A stretch of DNA of 64,000 nucleotides from Streptomyces sp. NBC_01428 (GTDB lineage: Bacteria; Actinomycetota; Actinomycetes; Streptomycetales; Streptomycetaceae), in NCBI RefSeq assembly GCF_036231965.1, contig NZ_CP109499.1, positions 1,860,001 to 1,924,000 of the forward strand, given 5' to 3'. Each line of letters opens with the position of its first letter. Position 1 is the first letter of the stretch. Positions 51,853-60,305 of the stretch are shown one piece after another. A program made the position numbers and the translations under genes. Under the pieces are notes generated by a model that saw only the letters and a program-made list of their open reading frames with translations, was not told the origin of the DNA and searched no databases.

Positions 51853-53904
51853 TCAGACGGTCACGAGAGCCGGGTCGCTGACGCCCGCCTGGCCGTTCTC
51901 GACATGTCCGGCGAATCGCCGCAGGAAGCCCGCGTCCGTGTCGGAGGCCACGCTCAGGTCGTACCAGCGCTTGCTCGCCCGCAGGTCCACCGTGTGCTTC
52001 ACGGTCGCGCCCGGCTTCACCCGGAAGGCCTGGGCCTGCCCGCCGTACCGGCTGGTGAGCTTCAGGTTCACGGCGGCCGTCCCCTTGTTGGTGAACGTCA
52101 GCTCCACGTCGTTGCCCGTGTGGCGGGCCGTGACCTCGGGGCCGGCGGTCCTGTTGGCGCCCTTGAAGCTGCGCAGGAACCCGTTCGGGCCGTGCACCGT
52201 GAGGTCGTACGAGCCGTTGGAGTACGCCGAGTTCCAGGTGTCGGCGACCGTCTTGCCGGCCTCGGTGGTGTACGTCCAGGGGCCGTCGGCGCGGTTTCCG
52301 GACGTGACGAGGAAGGCGGCGCCCGCCTTGGCGCCGGAGCCGAAGGTGAGCGTGAACGTCCCCGCCGCGGTGTCCGCCGAACCGTCCACCAGCGGCGCGT
52401 ACTTGAGCGGCCGGGCCGGACGCGAGCCGCGCTCCTGCTTGGGCAGCGCCGGGTTCGCCGGCGGGGTCGGCACGTAGTCGGGGTGACGGTCGTGGTCCGG
52501 CGGCCGGTAGCCGTCGGTGTCGGGCAGCGCGACCGGCCTGGTGTCCGTGTGCGCGAAGTCGAAGGCGGCGGTGAGGTCGCCGGTGATCGCGCGGCGCCAG
52601 GGCGAGATGTTGGGCTCGCGCACCCCGAAGCGGGTCTCCATGAAGCGGATGATCGAGGTGTGGTCGAGCGTCTCGGAGCAGACGTAGCCGCCCTTGCTCC
52701 AGGGCGAGACGACGAGCATCGGGACCCGCTGGCCGAGTCCGTAGGGGCCCGCGGCGTGGCTCGCGTCCCCCTTGTACAGGTCGGGGCCGACGTCGACGGT
52801 GGACTTGCCCTGCGCGGCGGACTGCGGCGGGAACGGCGGCACCAGGTGGTCGAAGAAGCCGTCGTTCTCGTCGTAGGTGATGAACAGTGCCGTCTTGCTC
52901 CACACCTCGGGGTCGGAGGTGAGCGCGTCGAGGACCTGGGAGATGTACCAGGCGCCGTAGTTCGCGGGCCAGTTGGGGTGTTCGGTGAACGCCTCGGGGG
53001 CGGCGATCCAGGAGATCTGCGGCAGCGTGCCGCCCTGCACGTCGGCCCGCAGCCGGTCGAAGAAGCCCTCGCCCTTGCGCGCGTCGGTGCCGGTGCGCGC
53101 CTTGTCGTAGAGGGGGTCGCCGGGCTTGGCGTCGCGGTACTGGTTGAAGTACAGCAGCGAGTTGTCACCGTAGTTGCCGCGGTAGGCGTCGGAGATCCAG
53201 CCCCAGGAACCGGCCGCGTCGAGGCCGTTGCCGATGTCCTGGTAGATCTTCCAGGAGACGCCGGCCGCCTCCAGCCGCTCGGGGTACGTCGTCCAGCTGT
53301 AGCCGGCCTCGTCGTTGCCGAGGACCGGGCCGCCGCCCTTGCCGTCGTTGCCCGTGTAACCCGTCCACATGTAGTAGCGGTTCGGGTCCGTCGAGCCGAT
53401 GAAGGAGCAGTGGTACGCGTCGCAGACGGTGAAGGAGTCGGCCAGCGCGTAATGGAACGGGATGTCCTCACGCGTCAGGTAGGCCATCGTCGTGGCCGAC
53501 TTGGCGGGCACCCACTTGTCGTACCTGCCCTTGTTGAAGGCGGTGTGGCCGTCGCTCCAGCCGTGCGGGAGGTCCTGGATGAAAGCCAGCCCGAGGTCGT
53601 CCGCCTCGGGGTGGAAGGGGAGCACGTCCTTGGTGCCGTCCGACTGGTACCAGACGGACTTGGTGCCCGTCGTGGTCGCCGGGCGCGGGTCCCCGAAACC
53701 GCGGACGCCCTTCAGAGAGCCGAAGTAGTGGTCGAACGAGCGGTTCTCCTGCATCAGGACGACGATGTGCTCGACGTCCTCGATCGTGCCGGAGCGGTGC
53801 TGCGCGGGCAGGGCCGCGGCGCGCTGGATGCTGTTCGACAGCGCGGTGAACGCCGCTGTGCCACCGGCGAGCTGGAGGAATCGGCGCCGATTCACGTGGG
53901 GCAT
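51853..53904 (-). CDS. Phosphocholine-specific phospholipase C, Tat-exported
   Basis: The 683-residue protein has a twin-arginine signal (NRRRFLQLAGGTAAF, residues 5-19). The phosphoesterase domain has IVVLMQENRSFDHYFGSLKGVRGF, MAYL, IGSTDPNRYYMWTG, FITYDENDGFFDHLVPP and DHTSIIRFMETRFGV, with the metal-binding Glu, Asp and His of the non-haemolytic PLC family. Two C-terminal DUF756 beta domains follow (FTLTFGSGAKAGAAFLV...). It degrades phosphatidylcholine or sphingomyelin outside the cell and supplies phosphate or choline. It lies convergent to none; the next gene, UbiA, is upstream on the same strand. Confidence 0.94.
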   Translation of the reverse strand: MPHVNRRRFLQLAGGTAAFTALSNSIQRAAALPAQHRSGTIEDVEHIVVLMQENRSFDHYFGSLKGVRGFGDPRPATTTGTKSVWYQSDGTKDVLPFHPEADDLGLAFIQDLPHGWSDGHTAFNKGRYDKWVPAKSATTMAYLTREDIPFHYALADSFTVCDAYHCSFIGSTDPNRYYMWTGYTGNDGKGGGPVLGNDEAGYSWTTYPERLEAAGVSWKIYQDIGNGLDAAGSWGWISDAYRGNYGDNSLLYFNQYRDAKPGDPLYDKARTGTDARKGEGFFDRLRADVQGGTLPQISWIAAPEAFTEHPNWPANYGAWYISQVLDALTSDPEVWSKTALFITYDENDGFFDHLVPPFPPQSAAQGKSTVDVGPDLYKGDASHAAGPYGLGQRVPMLVVSPWSKGGYVCSETLDHTSIIRFMETRFGVREPNISPWRRAITGDLTAAFDFAHTDTRPVALPDTDGYRPPDHDRHPDYVPTPPANPALPKQERGSRPARPLKYAPLVDGSADTAAGTFTLTFGSGAKAGAAFLVTSGNRADGPWTYTTEAGKTVADTWNSAYSNGSYDLTVHGPNGFLRSFKGANRTAGPEVTARHTGNDVELTFTNKGTAAVNLKLTSRYGGQAQAFRVKPGATVKHTVDLRASKRWYDLSVASDTDAGFLRRFAGHVENGQAGVSDPALVTV

Positions 53905-54120
53905 GAGTGATTGACCTCTTTGTCCTGACGGGTGGGGCCGGATGTGACGGAAGGTGCGCGAAAGGAGTGTTCCAAGAGCACCAAACGTCAGGGAAGGGCC
54001 CTGTGGCTCTTGCGTGAAACTCGGAGGTACGCGAGGCGAACGGTTCCGGACAGGTCATCAGACGGCGCGGTGACCGGACGCCGCCGGAACGTGGTCCCGG
54101 GCCGGCGGAGGCCGGACCCG

Positions 54121-54990
54121 TCACGCGATGCCGGTGCCGCGGACCAGCAGCAGCGCCACGTCGACCACGGCGACGGCGACGGCCGCCGCGAACGCGGCCC
54201 GTTCCCGGCGACGGCCCAGGACCGTCCCCGCCACGGCCACCAGGACGGCCGCCGCGAGCGCCGCGATCCCGCGTCCGCCGGGCGGTCCGGCCGGCCCCAG
54301 CACCAGCGTGGCGGACGCGGCCGCCAGCGGTACCGGCAGCAGCAGCCGGGCGCCGTCCGGACCGAGCCGGTGCGGCCATCCCCGTACACCGATCGCCAGA
54401 TCACCGCGGATGTCCGGCAGGACGTCGCCGAGATGGGCTCCGATCCCGAGCAGCGCCCCCGCGGTGACCGCCCACCAGGCCGGCCACGGCCCGCCCGGCA
54501 GGCCCAGCGCCACGAACGCGGGCAGCGCCGCGAACCCCACGGCGTACGGCACCCAGGACCAGACGGTCGCCTTGAGCCGCAGGTCGTACGCCCAGGCCGC
54601 CGCGACTCCGGTCAGGTGGACGGCGCCCGCCAGAAGTCCGCAGGCGAACGACAGCGGCACACAGAGCGCCAGCGCCGCGTACGCGGCCACCCACACCTCG
54701 GCCACCCGGACGGTGCCGTCGACGACGGGTTTGCCCCGGCGGCCCGCGGCGAGGTCCCGGTGCGCGTCGAACGCGTCGTTGCACCAGCCGACGGACAACT
54801 GCCCGGTCAGCACGGCGAGAGCGGTCAGTACACAGCGGGCCGCGCTCTGGCCCGCCGTCACGGCGAGCGCGGTCGTCAGCGCGGTGACCGCCACGACGGG
54901 CCCGGGGTGGCAGGACCCGATCAGCCCGGCCGTCCGGCCGGCCCACCCCGCCTCCGGGTGACCTGTCCTCGACTGCCCGGGAGTGCCCAC
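54121..54990 (-). CDS. UbiA-family prenyltransferase
   Basis: GTG at 54990 gives 289 residues and about eight to nine hydrophobic helices. The first Asp-rich motif is NDAFDAHRD (N71, D72, D75, D79) and the second is DVLPDIRGD, as in aromatic prenyltransferases that use Mg and prenyl diphosphate. Its divergent position to the type III PKS cluster suggests that it prenylates a phenolic or quinone product. Streptomyces clusters with this pair are known, but the substrate here is an inference. Confidence 0.9.
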   Translation of the reverse strand: MGTPGQSRTGHPEAGWAGRTAGLIGSCHPGPVVAVTALTTALAVTAGQSAARCVLTALAVLTGQLSVGWCNDAFDAHRDLAAGRRGKPVVDGTVRVAEVWVAAYAALALCVPLSFACGLLAGAVHLTGVAAAWAYDLRLKATVWSWVPYAVGFAALPAFVALGLPGGPWPAWWAVTAGALLGIGAHLGDVLPDIRGDLAIGVRGWPHRLGPDGARLLLPVPLAAASATLVLGPAGPPGGRGIAALAAAVLVAVAGTVLGRRRERAAFAAAVAVAVVDVALLLVRGTGIA

Positions 54991-55154
54991 GCGGCCGATC
55001 GTAGGCGCGCCCGCCCCGCACCGGCCGGATGCGCGCCCGAAGGTGCGAACGTCCGTCCGGACAGAGCCGCCGGACGGGCGATCCCTGGTGGCGAGGGCGC
55101 GGTCCGGGGAACAGGTGCAGGCATCCACCCAGTCGGTCACCGGACGGGAACCAC

Positions 55155-56249
55155 ATGACGCGGATCGCCGCCGTTCACGGCGCCCTCGCACCCCACCGTC
55201 ACGCCCAGTCCGAGATCACCGACATAGTGGCGCGCACCTGCCTCCCGGAGGGCGCCGACCGCCGGGTCCTGGACCGACTGCACAGCAGCGCGCAGGTCCG
55301 CTCGCGTCACACGACACTGCCGCTCGAACGGTACGGGGAGCTCGACGGGTTCGGCGCCGCCAACGACGTCTTCATCACGGCGGCCACCGACCTGGGCGCC
55401 AGGACGGTCCGGGAGGCGCTGCGCCGGTCGGGGTTCTCCCCCGCCGACGTGGACCTGCTCATCTTCACGTCGGTCACGGGGATCGCCACACCGTCGATCG
55501 ACGCCCGGCTGGTCGGCCGTCTCGGACTGCGCCCGGACGTCAAACGGCTGCCGCTGTTCGGCCTGGGCTGCGCCGGGGGCGCCGCCGGGCTGGCCCGTAT
55601 GCACGACTACCTGCTCGGCCGGCCCGACCAGGTGGCGGTCCTGCTCTCCGTCGAGCTGTGCACGCTCACCTTCCAGCGCGACGACGCCTCGATGGCCAAC
55701 CTCGTGGCCACCGGCCTGTTCGGGGACGGCGCCGCCGCGGTCGTGGCCTGCGGCGCGGACCGCGCCGCGGCGCGGAACAGGAGCGCCGAGGGCACCGAGG
55801 GGCTCGCGAGCGACGGCCCGACCGTCATCGACACCCGCAGTCACCTGTACCCGGACACGGGAAGCGTCATGGGCTGGGAGATCAGGACCTCCGGCTTCCA
55901 GGTCGTCCTCGACCCGCAGGTCCCCGACGTGGTGCGGCGCTATCTCGCCGAGGACGTCGAGGGGTTCCTCGGCGACCACGGCCTGAAGCCGAAGGACGTG
56001 ACCGCCTGGGTGTGCCACCCGGGTGGCCCCAAGGTCCTGCACGCGGTCACCGAGGCCCTCGAACTGCCGGAGGGGGCATTGGATGTGACGTGGCGTCACT
56101 TGAAGGACGTCGGCAACCTGTCCTCGTCCTCGGTGCTCCACGTGCTGCGCGACACCCTCACCGACCGCCGCCCGGCACCGGGCACCCCGGGTCTGCTGCT
56201 GGCGATGGGACCGGGCTTCGCCTGCGAACTCGTCCTGCTGCGCTGGTAG
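55155..56249 (+). CDS. Type III polyketide synthase (alkylresorcinol-synthase-like)
   Basis: ATG at 55155 gives 364 residues with the catalytic triad C139 (GLGCAGGAAGL), H288 (CHPGGPKV) and N321 (DVGNLSSSSV). The order of neighbours, a methyltransferase then a flavin hydroxylase, is that of the Streptomyces griseus srsABC operon making methylated alkylresorcinols and quinones (phenolic lipids linked to beta-lactam tolerance). It would condense malonyl units on a fatty-acyl starter. Confidence 0.92.
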   Translation: MTRIAAVHGALAPHRHAQSEITDIVARTCLPEGADRRVLDRLHSSAQVRSRHTTLPLERYGELDGFGAANDVFITAATDLGARTVREALRRSGFSPADVDLLIFTSVTGIATPSIDARLVGRLGLRPDVKRLPLFGLGCAGGAAGLARMHDYLLGRPDQVAVLLSVELCTLTFQRDDASMANLVATGLFGDGAAAVVACGADRAAARNRSAEGTEGLASDGPTVIDTRSHLYPDTGSVMGWEIRTSGFQVVLDPQVPDVVRRYLAEDVEGFLGDHGLKPKDVTAWVCHPGGPKVLHAVTEALELPEGALDVTWRHLKDVGNLSSSSVLHVLRDTLTDRRPAPGTPGLLLAMGPGFACELVLLRW

Positions 56250-56286
56250 TGGCCCGCACCGCCGAAGGACACAGGACGCAGGAATC

Positions 56287-56826
56287 ATGATCTGGTACGG
56301 ACTTCTCGTGGCCGTCGTCGCCGCCGAGCGCGTCGCCGAACTCGTCGTCGCCCGCCGCAACGAACGCTGGAGCGTCGCGCGCGGCGCGACCGTCGCGGGG
56401 CAGGGCCACTACCCGGCGATGGTCGCCCTGCACACCGGCCTGCTGGCGGGGTGTCTCGCCGAGGTGTGGCTGGCCGGCCGGCCCTTCGTCCCCGCGCTCG
56501 CGTGGCCGATGCTGGCCGTGCTCGCGGCCGCCCAGGGCCTGCGCTGGTGGTGCATCCGCAGCCTCGGCCCCCGGTGGAACACGCGGGTGATCGTCGTCCC
56601 CGGTCTGCCGCTCGTGGCGAAGGGCCCCTACCGCTGGCGACGGCTGCGCCATCCCAACTACGTGGCGGTCGTCGCCGAAGGGGTCGCCCTCCCGCTCGTC
56701 CACACGGCGTGGGTCACCGCGGTCGTCTTCACCGTCCTGAACGCGGTGCTGCTCCGTGTGCGCATCCGCTGCGAGAACCGGGCGCTGGCGTCCGCCACCG
56801 CACCGGCCGCGACGGTGCCGGCGTGA
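56287..56826 (+). CDS. Isoprenylcysteine-carboxyl-methyltransferase-like membrane methyltransferase (SrsB type)
   Basis: The 179 residues form four to five membrane helices with the ICMT C-terminal motif GPYRWRRLRHPNYVAVVAEG and R-x-x-x-E-N-R-A-L. In srsB the family O-methylates alkylresorcinols using S-adenosylmethionine. It follows the PKS by 37 bp and overlaps the next gene by 4 bp (GTGA). Confidence 0.88.
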   Translation: MIWYGLLVAVVAAERVAELVVARRNERWSVARGATVAGQGHYPAMVALHTGLLAGCLAEVWLAGRPFVPALAWPMLAVLAAAQGLRWWCIRSLGPRWNTRVIVVPGLPLVAKGPYRWRRLRHPNYVAVVAEGVALPLVHTAWVTAVVFTVLNAVLLRVRIRCENRALASATAPAATVPA

Positions 56827-57836
56827 TCGACGTGCTGGTGGCGGGCGGCGGGCCGGCCGGGCTGGCCGCCGCGGCGCACGCCGCGCTCGCGGGCCTGGAG
56901 GCCGTCGTGGTGGAACCCCGGGTCTCGCCCGTGGACAAGGCGTGCGGGGAGGGCGTCATGCCCAGCGGTGTCGCGGCGCTGCGGGCGCTGGGCGTCGAAG
57001 TGACGGGGCGGGACCTGCGCGGCATCCGGTACGTGGACGGGGCCGTCCGTGCGGAGGCGCCCTTCCGGGGGCGGCCGGGGCTGGGGATCCGCCGTACCGC
57101 GCTGCATGCCGCACTGCACCGGCGCGCTCTCGGACTCGGCGTGCGCGTCGTGCAGGGCAAGGTCGGTGAGGTGCGGCAGGACGAGGACACGGTCACCGCC
57201 GCCGGGATCACCGCCCGCTGGCTGATCGCCGCCGACGGCCTGCACTCCCCCGTGCGCCGCGGACTCGGCCTGGAACGCACCGCCCGGCCGCACGGCCGCT
57301 ACGGGCTGCGCCGGCACTTCCGCGTCGAGCCGTGGACGGACTTCGTGGAGGTCCACTGGTCGCGGCACGGGGAGGCGTACGTGACGCCGGTGGCCGACGA
57401 CCTGGTGGGCGTCGCCGTCCTCAGCCGCACCCGTCGCCCCTACGACGACCACCTCGCCGACTTCCCGGCGCTCACGGCCTCGCTGCGCGGCCCCGCCGAC
57501 ACGAGTGTGCGGGGCGCCGGGCCCCTGCTCCAACGTGTGCGGCGCCGGGTCGCGGGCCGTGTGCTGCTCGTCGGGGACGCGGCGGGATACCTCGACGCCC
57601 TGACGGGCGAGGGTGTCGCGCTCGCGGTGGGGACCGCCGGAGCCGCCGTCCGCTGTCTCGCCGCGGGACGCCCTCAGGAGTACGAGCGCGCCTGGGCGGA
57701 TCTGACACGCCGTCATCGTCTGCTGACAGGTGCGCTGTTGAGGGCGAGCGGTCGCCCGGGTGCCGCCCGTCTCATCGTCCCGGCGGCCTCCCGGATGCCC
57801 CCGCTCTTCGCGGCGGCGGTCCGGGCGCTCCAGTAG
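56823..57836 (+). CDS. FAD-dependent hydroxylase (SrsC type)
   Basis: GTG at 56823, overlapping the methyltransferase stop, gives 337 residues with FAD motif VLVAGGGPAGLAAAAHAAL, KACGEGVMPSGV, the second motif ADGLHSPVR and the GD motif LLVGDAAGYLDALTGEGVALA. It belongs to the geranylgeranyl-reductase/aromatic hydroxylase group. In srs-type clusters it hydroxylates the resorcinol ring, leading to a quinone. Confidence 0.9.
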   Translation: MIDVLVAGGGPAGLAAAAHAALAGLEAVVVEPRVSPVDKACGEGVMPSGVAALRALGVEVTGRDLRGIRYVDGAVRAEAPFRGRPGLGIRRTALHAALHRRALGLGVRVVQGKVGEVRQDEDTVTAAGITARWLIAADGLHSPVRRGLGLERTARPHGRYGLRRHFRVEPWTDFVEVHWSRHGEAYVTPVADDLVGVAVLSRTRRPYDDHLADFPALTASLRGPADTSVRGAGPLLQRVRRRVAGRVLLVGDAAGYLDALTGEGVALAVGTAGAAVRCLAAGRPQEYERAWADLTRRHRLLTGALLRASGRPGAARLIVPAASRMPPLFAAAVRALQ

Positions 57837-57947
57837 AGCACCCGGGTCACCGCGAGCTCTACCGACCACCGATGTGGCACGGACGGGGCCAAGGCACCTT
57901 GTTCCGGGCCCTGTCGGAGGGGCCGGCACCTGTGATAGTCGACCTGC

Positions 57948-58805
57948 ATGCCGAAGACGTCTCCCGGCGAAGCCGACGCCGACCGCCCGCCCCCACGGAC
58001 CCGGCTGGGCCGCGCGCTGCGTGATTCACCCGTCGGGCGGGGCTGGCGGCGGAGCACGGAGGTCGAGCTGGCGTCGAGATCGCTGGGCTTCGCGGCGCTC
58101 GGATTCCTCACCCTGGTACCGCTGTTGATCGTCGTCTCCGCGGCGGACCCGGCGCACGGACGGGGGTTCGCCGAGTGGCTGGGCGACGGTCTCGGTGTGT
58201 CCCGGCCCGCGCGGGAACAGGTCGCGCAGTTGTTCACGCGGCCCGGCCAGGTCCTGCAGACCACGACGGCCTTCGGCCTCGCCGCCCTCGCCGTCTTCGG
58301 TCTCAGCTTCGGTGCGGCGGTGCAGACGGGCTACGAGAAGGTCTGGGACCTGACCCCGGCCCGCTGGTACGCCCGATGGCGCCATGTGCTCTGGCTCGCC
58401 GTGCTGGTCGGCTCGCTCTTCCTGACCGCCACGACCACCCTGTGGCGCCACTCGGCCGCCGGAACGCTGGCCGCGACGCTGAGCGCCGTCCTCTTCTTCT
58501 GGTGGTCGCAGTGGGTGCTGCTCGGCGGCAGGGTCTCCTGGCCGGCGCTGCTGCCGGGCGCGGTCCTGACCGCCCTCGGCCTGCTGGGCCTGCGCGTCTT
58601 CTCCCGCCTCGTGTTCTCGCCCCTGATCGCCTCAAGCGCCGTCACCTACGGCCCTTTCGGCACCGCCCTGGTCGTCCAGTCCTGGCTGGTCGGCGTGGGA
58701 GTCGTCGTGTTCGACGGCGCCCTGGTCGGACGGCTCCTGTACGAGGAACTCCCGTCGGTGGCCGAAGCGGTGAGGAGACGCAGGGCCGGCCGCCGGGAGG
58801 GATGA
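57948..58805 (+). CDS. YihY/BrkB-family membrane protein
   Basis: The 285-residue protein has six predicted helices (SLGFAALGFLTLVPLLIVVSAA, TTAFGLAALAVFGLSFGAAV, VLWLAVLVGSLFLTA, and others) with WDLTPARW and AVTYGPFGTALVVQSWL, typical of the YihY/virulence factor BrkB family once called ribonuclease BN. The biochemical role is unclear. A hydrophilic N-terminus of about 40 residues precedes the first helix. Confidence 0.87.
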   Translation: MPKTSPGEADADRPPPRTRLGRALRDSPVGRGWRRSTEVELASRSLGFAALGFLTLVPLLIVVSAADPAHGRGFAEWLGDGLGVSRPAREQVAQLFTRPGQVLQTTTAFGLAALAVFGLSFGAAVQTGYEKVWDLTPARWYARWRHVLWLAVLVGSLFLTATTTLWRHSAAGTLAATLSAVLFFWWSQWVLLGGRVSWPALLPGAVLTALGLLGLRVFSRLVFSPLIASSAVTYGPFGTALVVQSWLVGVGVVVFDGALVGRLLYEELPSVAEAVRRRRAGRREG

Positions 58806-58981
58806 CGGCCGGACGCCGCGAGCGCTGAGGGCCGCGTGCCGGGAGCGCCGGGGGCCGGTCGCCGCGAAGGTGCGGGCGGTCCCCCGGTCTCTTCGCCGTG
58901 CTCGAAGGCCGCCCCGTGGTCGTCGAGGCCGGGCGGACCGGCGTCGGCGTCCTCTCGGGGCCTGCCGCGGAGCGGGCACGT

Positions 58982-58998
58982 CTTCCGCCGGGCGGAAG
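58982..58998 (+). promoter_or_regulatory. Inverted repeat before the vanA-like gene
   Basis: CTTCCGCCGGGCGGAAG has perfect 7-bp arms around a 3-nt centre and lies 67 bp before the ATG at 59065. It is a candidate operator. The rest of the 259-bp gap 58806-59064 shows no gene I can support. Confidence 0.4.
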
Positions 58999-59064
58999 TG
59001 GTGTTGCGGGGCCGCGGAGTCCGTCCCGACGATGACGCCACGACCCAGAGACGGGAGCCGCTCC

Positions 59065-60129
59065 ATGCCGCACACGACCTCCTTCGCCAGGAACCAGTGG
59101 TACGTCGTCGCCTACACCTACGAGGTGGGGCGCGAGTTGCTCGGCCGGACGGTCCTCGGGGAGCCGCTCGTCCTCTACCGCAGCGAGGAGGACGAGAGGG
59201 CCGTCGTGCTGTCGGACCGGTGTGTGCACCGCCGCTTCCCGCTCTCCGAGAGCCGGCTCGACGGCGACCGGATCGTCTGCGGCTACCACGGCTTCACCTA
59301 CGACACGACCGGGACGTGCGTGTATGTGCCGGGGCAGAAACGGATACCGCGCACCGCCCGGGTCGCCGCCTACCCGGTCGTCGAGCAGGACCTGTTCGTC
59401 TGGGTGTGGATCGGCGACCCGGCGCTCGCCGACCCGGACGCCGTGCCGCGTGCCCGGCACATGGACGCGCCGGAGTGGACGACGGTCAGCGGCATGGAAC
59501 CCATCGACGCCGACTACGGCCTCCTCGTGGACAACCTCCTCGACCTCTCCCACGAGACGTACCTGCACGGCGGGTACATCGGGACGCCCGAGGTGGCGGA
59601 GACCCCGATCTCCACCGAGGTCGACGAGGGCGCGGGGATCGTGCGGGTCTCGCGGCACATGGACGACGCCGAGTGCCCGCCCTTCTACGCCCGTTCGACC
59701 GGCATCGAGGGCCGCATCACCCGCTGGCAGGACATCGAGTACCACGCGCCGTGTCTCTATCTGCTGCACAGCAGGATCGCGCCGGTCGGGGTGGCGCCGG
59801 AGCCGGACGGCAGCGACCCGAACGCCTTCCACACCGAGATCACGTACGCCATCACGCCGTCCGCCGACGGCGCGGTGTACGACTTCTGGGCCGTCTCGCG
59901 GGACTTCGCCCGTGAGGACGAGGAGGTCACCGCCTTTCTGCGGGAGTTCAACCACACGGTGGTGATGCAGGACGTCGACGCGCTCAACCTCCTCCAGCGG
60001 ACGCTCGGCACCGAACGCTCCGGCTACCAGGAGCTGAGCATCAACATCGACACCGGCGGCCTCGCCGCCCGCCGCATCCTGGCCCGGCTGGCCGAGGAGG
60101 GCGACAAGCCGGTGGAGAAGGCCCTGTGA
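59065..60129 (+). CDS. vanA: Vanillate O-demethylase-type Rieske oxygenase component
   Basis: ATG at 59065 gives 354 residues. The Rieske cluster ligands are C53, H55, C72 and H75 (CVHR...CGYHG). The mononuclear iron site is DLSHETYLH with H163 and H168 plus a nearby Asp. The segment from DADYGLLVDNLLDLSHETY to VAETPISTEV and HMDDAECPPFYAR parallels Pseudomonas VanA closely. It would demethylate vanillate to protocatechuate and formaldehyde. A phthalate-type or other methoxy-aromatic substrate cannot be excluded. Confidence 0.88.
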   Translation: MPHTTSFARNQWYVVAYTYEVGRELLGRTVLGEPLVLYRSEEDERAVVLSDRCVHRRFPLSESRLDGDRIVCGYHGFTYDTTGTCVYVPGQKRIPRTARVAAYPVVEQDLFVWVWIGDPALADPDAVPRARHMDAPEWTTVSGMEPIDADYGLLVDNLLDLSHETYLHGGYIGTPEVAETPISTEVDEGAGIVRVSRHMDDAECPPFYARSTGIEGRITRWQDIEYHAPCLYLLHSRIAPVGVAPEPDGSDPNAFHTEITYAITPSADGAVYDFWAVSRDFAREDEEVTAFLREFNHTVVMQDVDALNLLQRTLGTERSGYQELSINIDTGGLAARRILARLAEEGDKPVEKAL

Positions 60130-60305
60130 GCGGCCCGACCGGGGAGATCTACCGCGTGGACTGGCTGCCGGGCACGGACGTGCTGCACGGCACCTGCCAC
60201 TGCGGCGCCGAGCACACCGCCGAGGACCCGATCGCGATGTGGGAGTGGATGCTCGCCCATCCCGAGGGGCACGAGACCGGCGGAGCGGGGGACGGCGGTT
60301 CATGA
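60126..60305 (+). CDS. Small CxC protein coupled between oxygenase and reductase (59 aa)
   Basis: GTG at 60126 overlaps the oxygenase stop and its TGA (60303-60305) overlaps the reductase ATG at 60302, so three genes are translationally coupled. The 59 residues include VDWLPGTDVLHGTCHCGAEH and then IAMWEWMLAHPEGH, with two Cys and four His that could bind metal. It is hydrophilic, with no signal peptide. I do not recognise a family. Its coupling argues it is a real partner or assembly factor of the oxygenase. Confidence 0.7.
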   Translation: MSGPTGEIYRVDWLPGTDVLHGTCHCGAEHTAEDPIAMWEWMLAHPEGHETGGAGDGGS

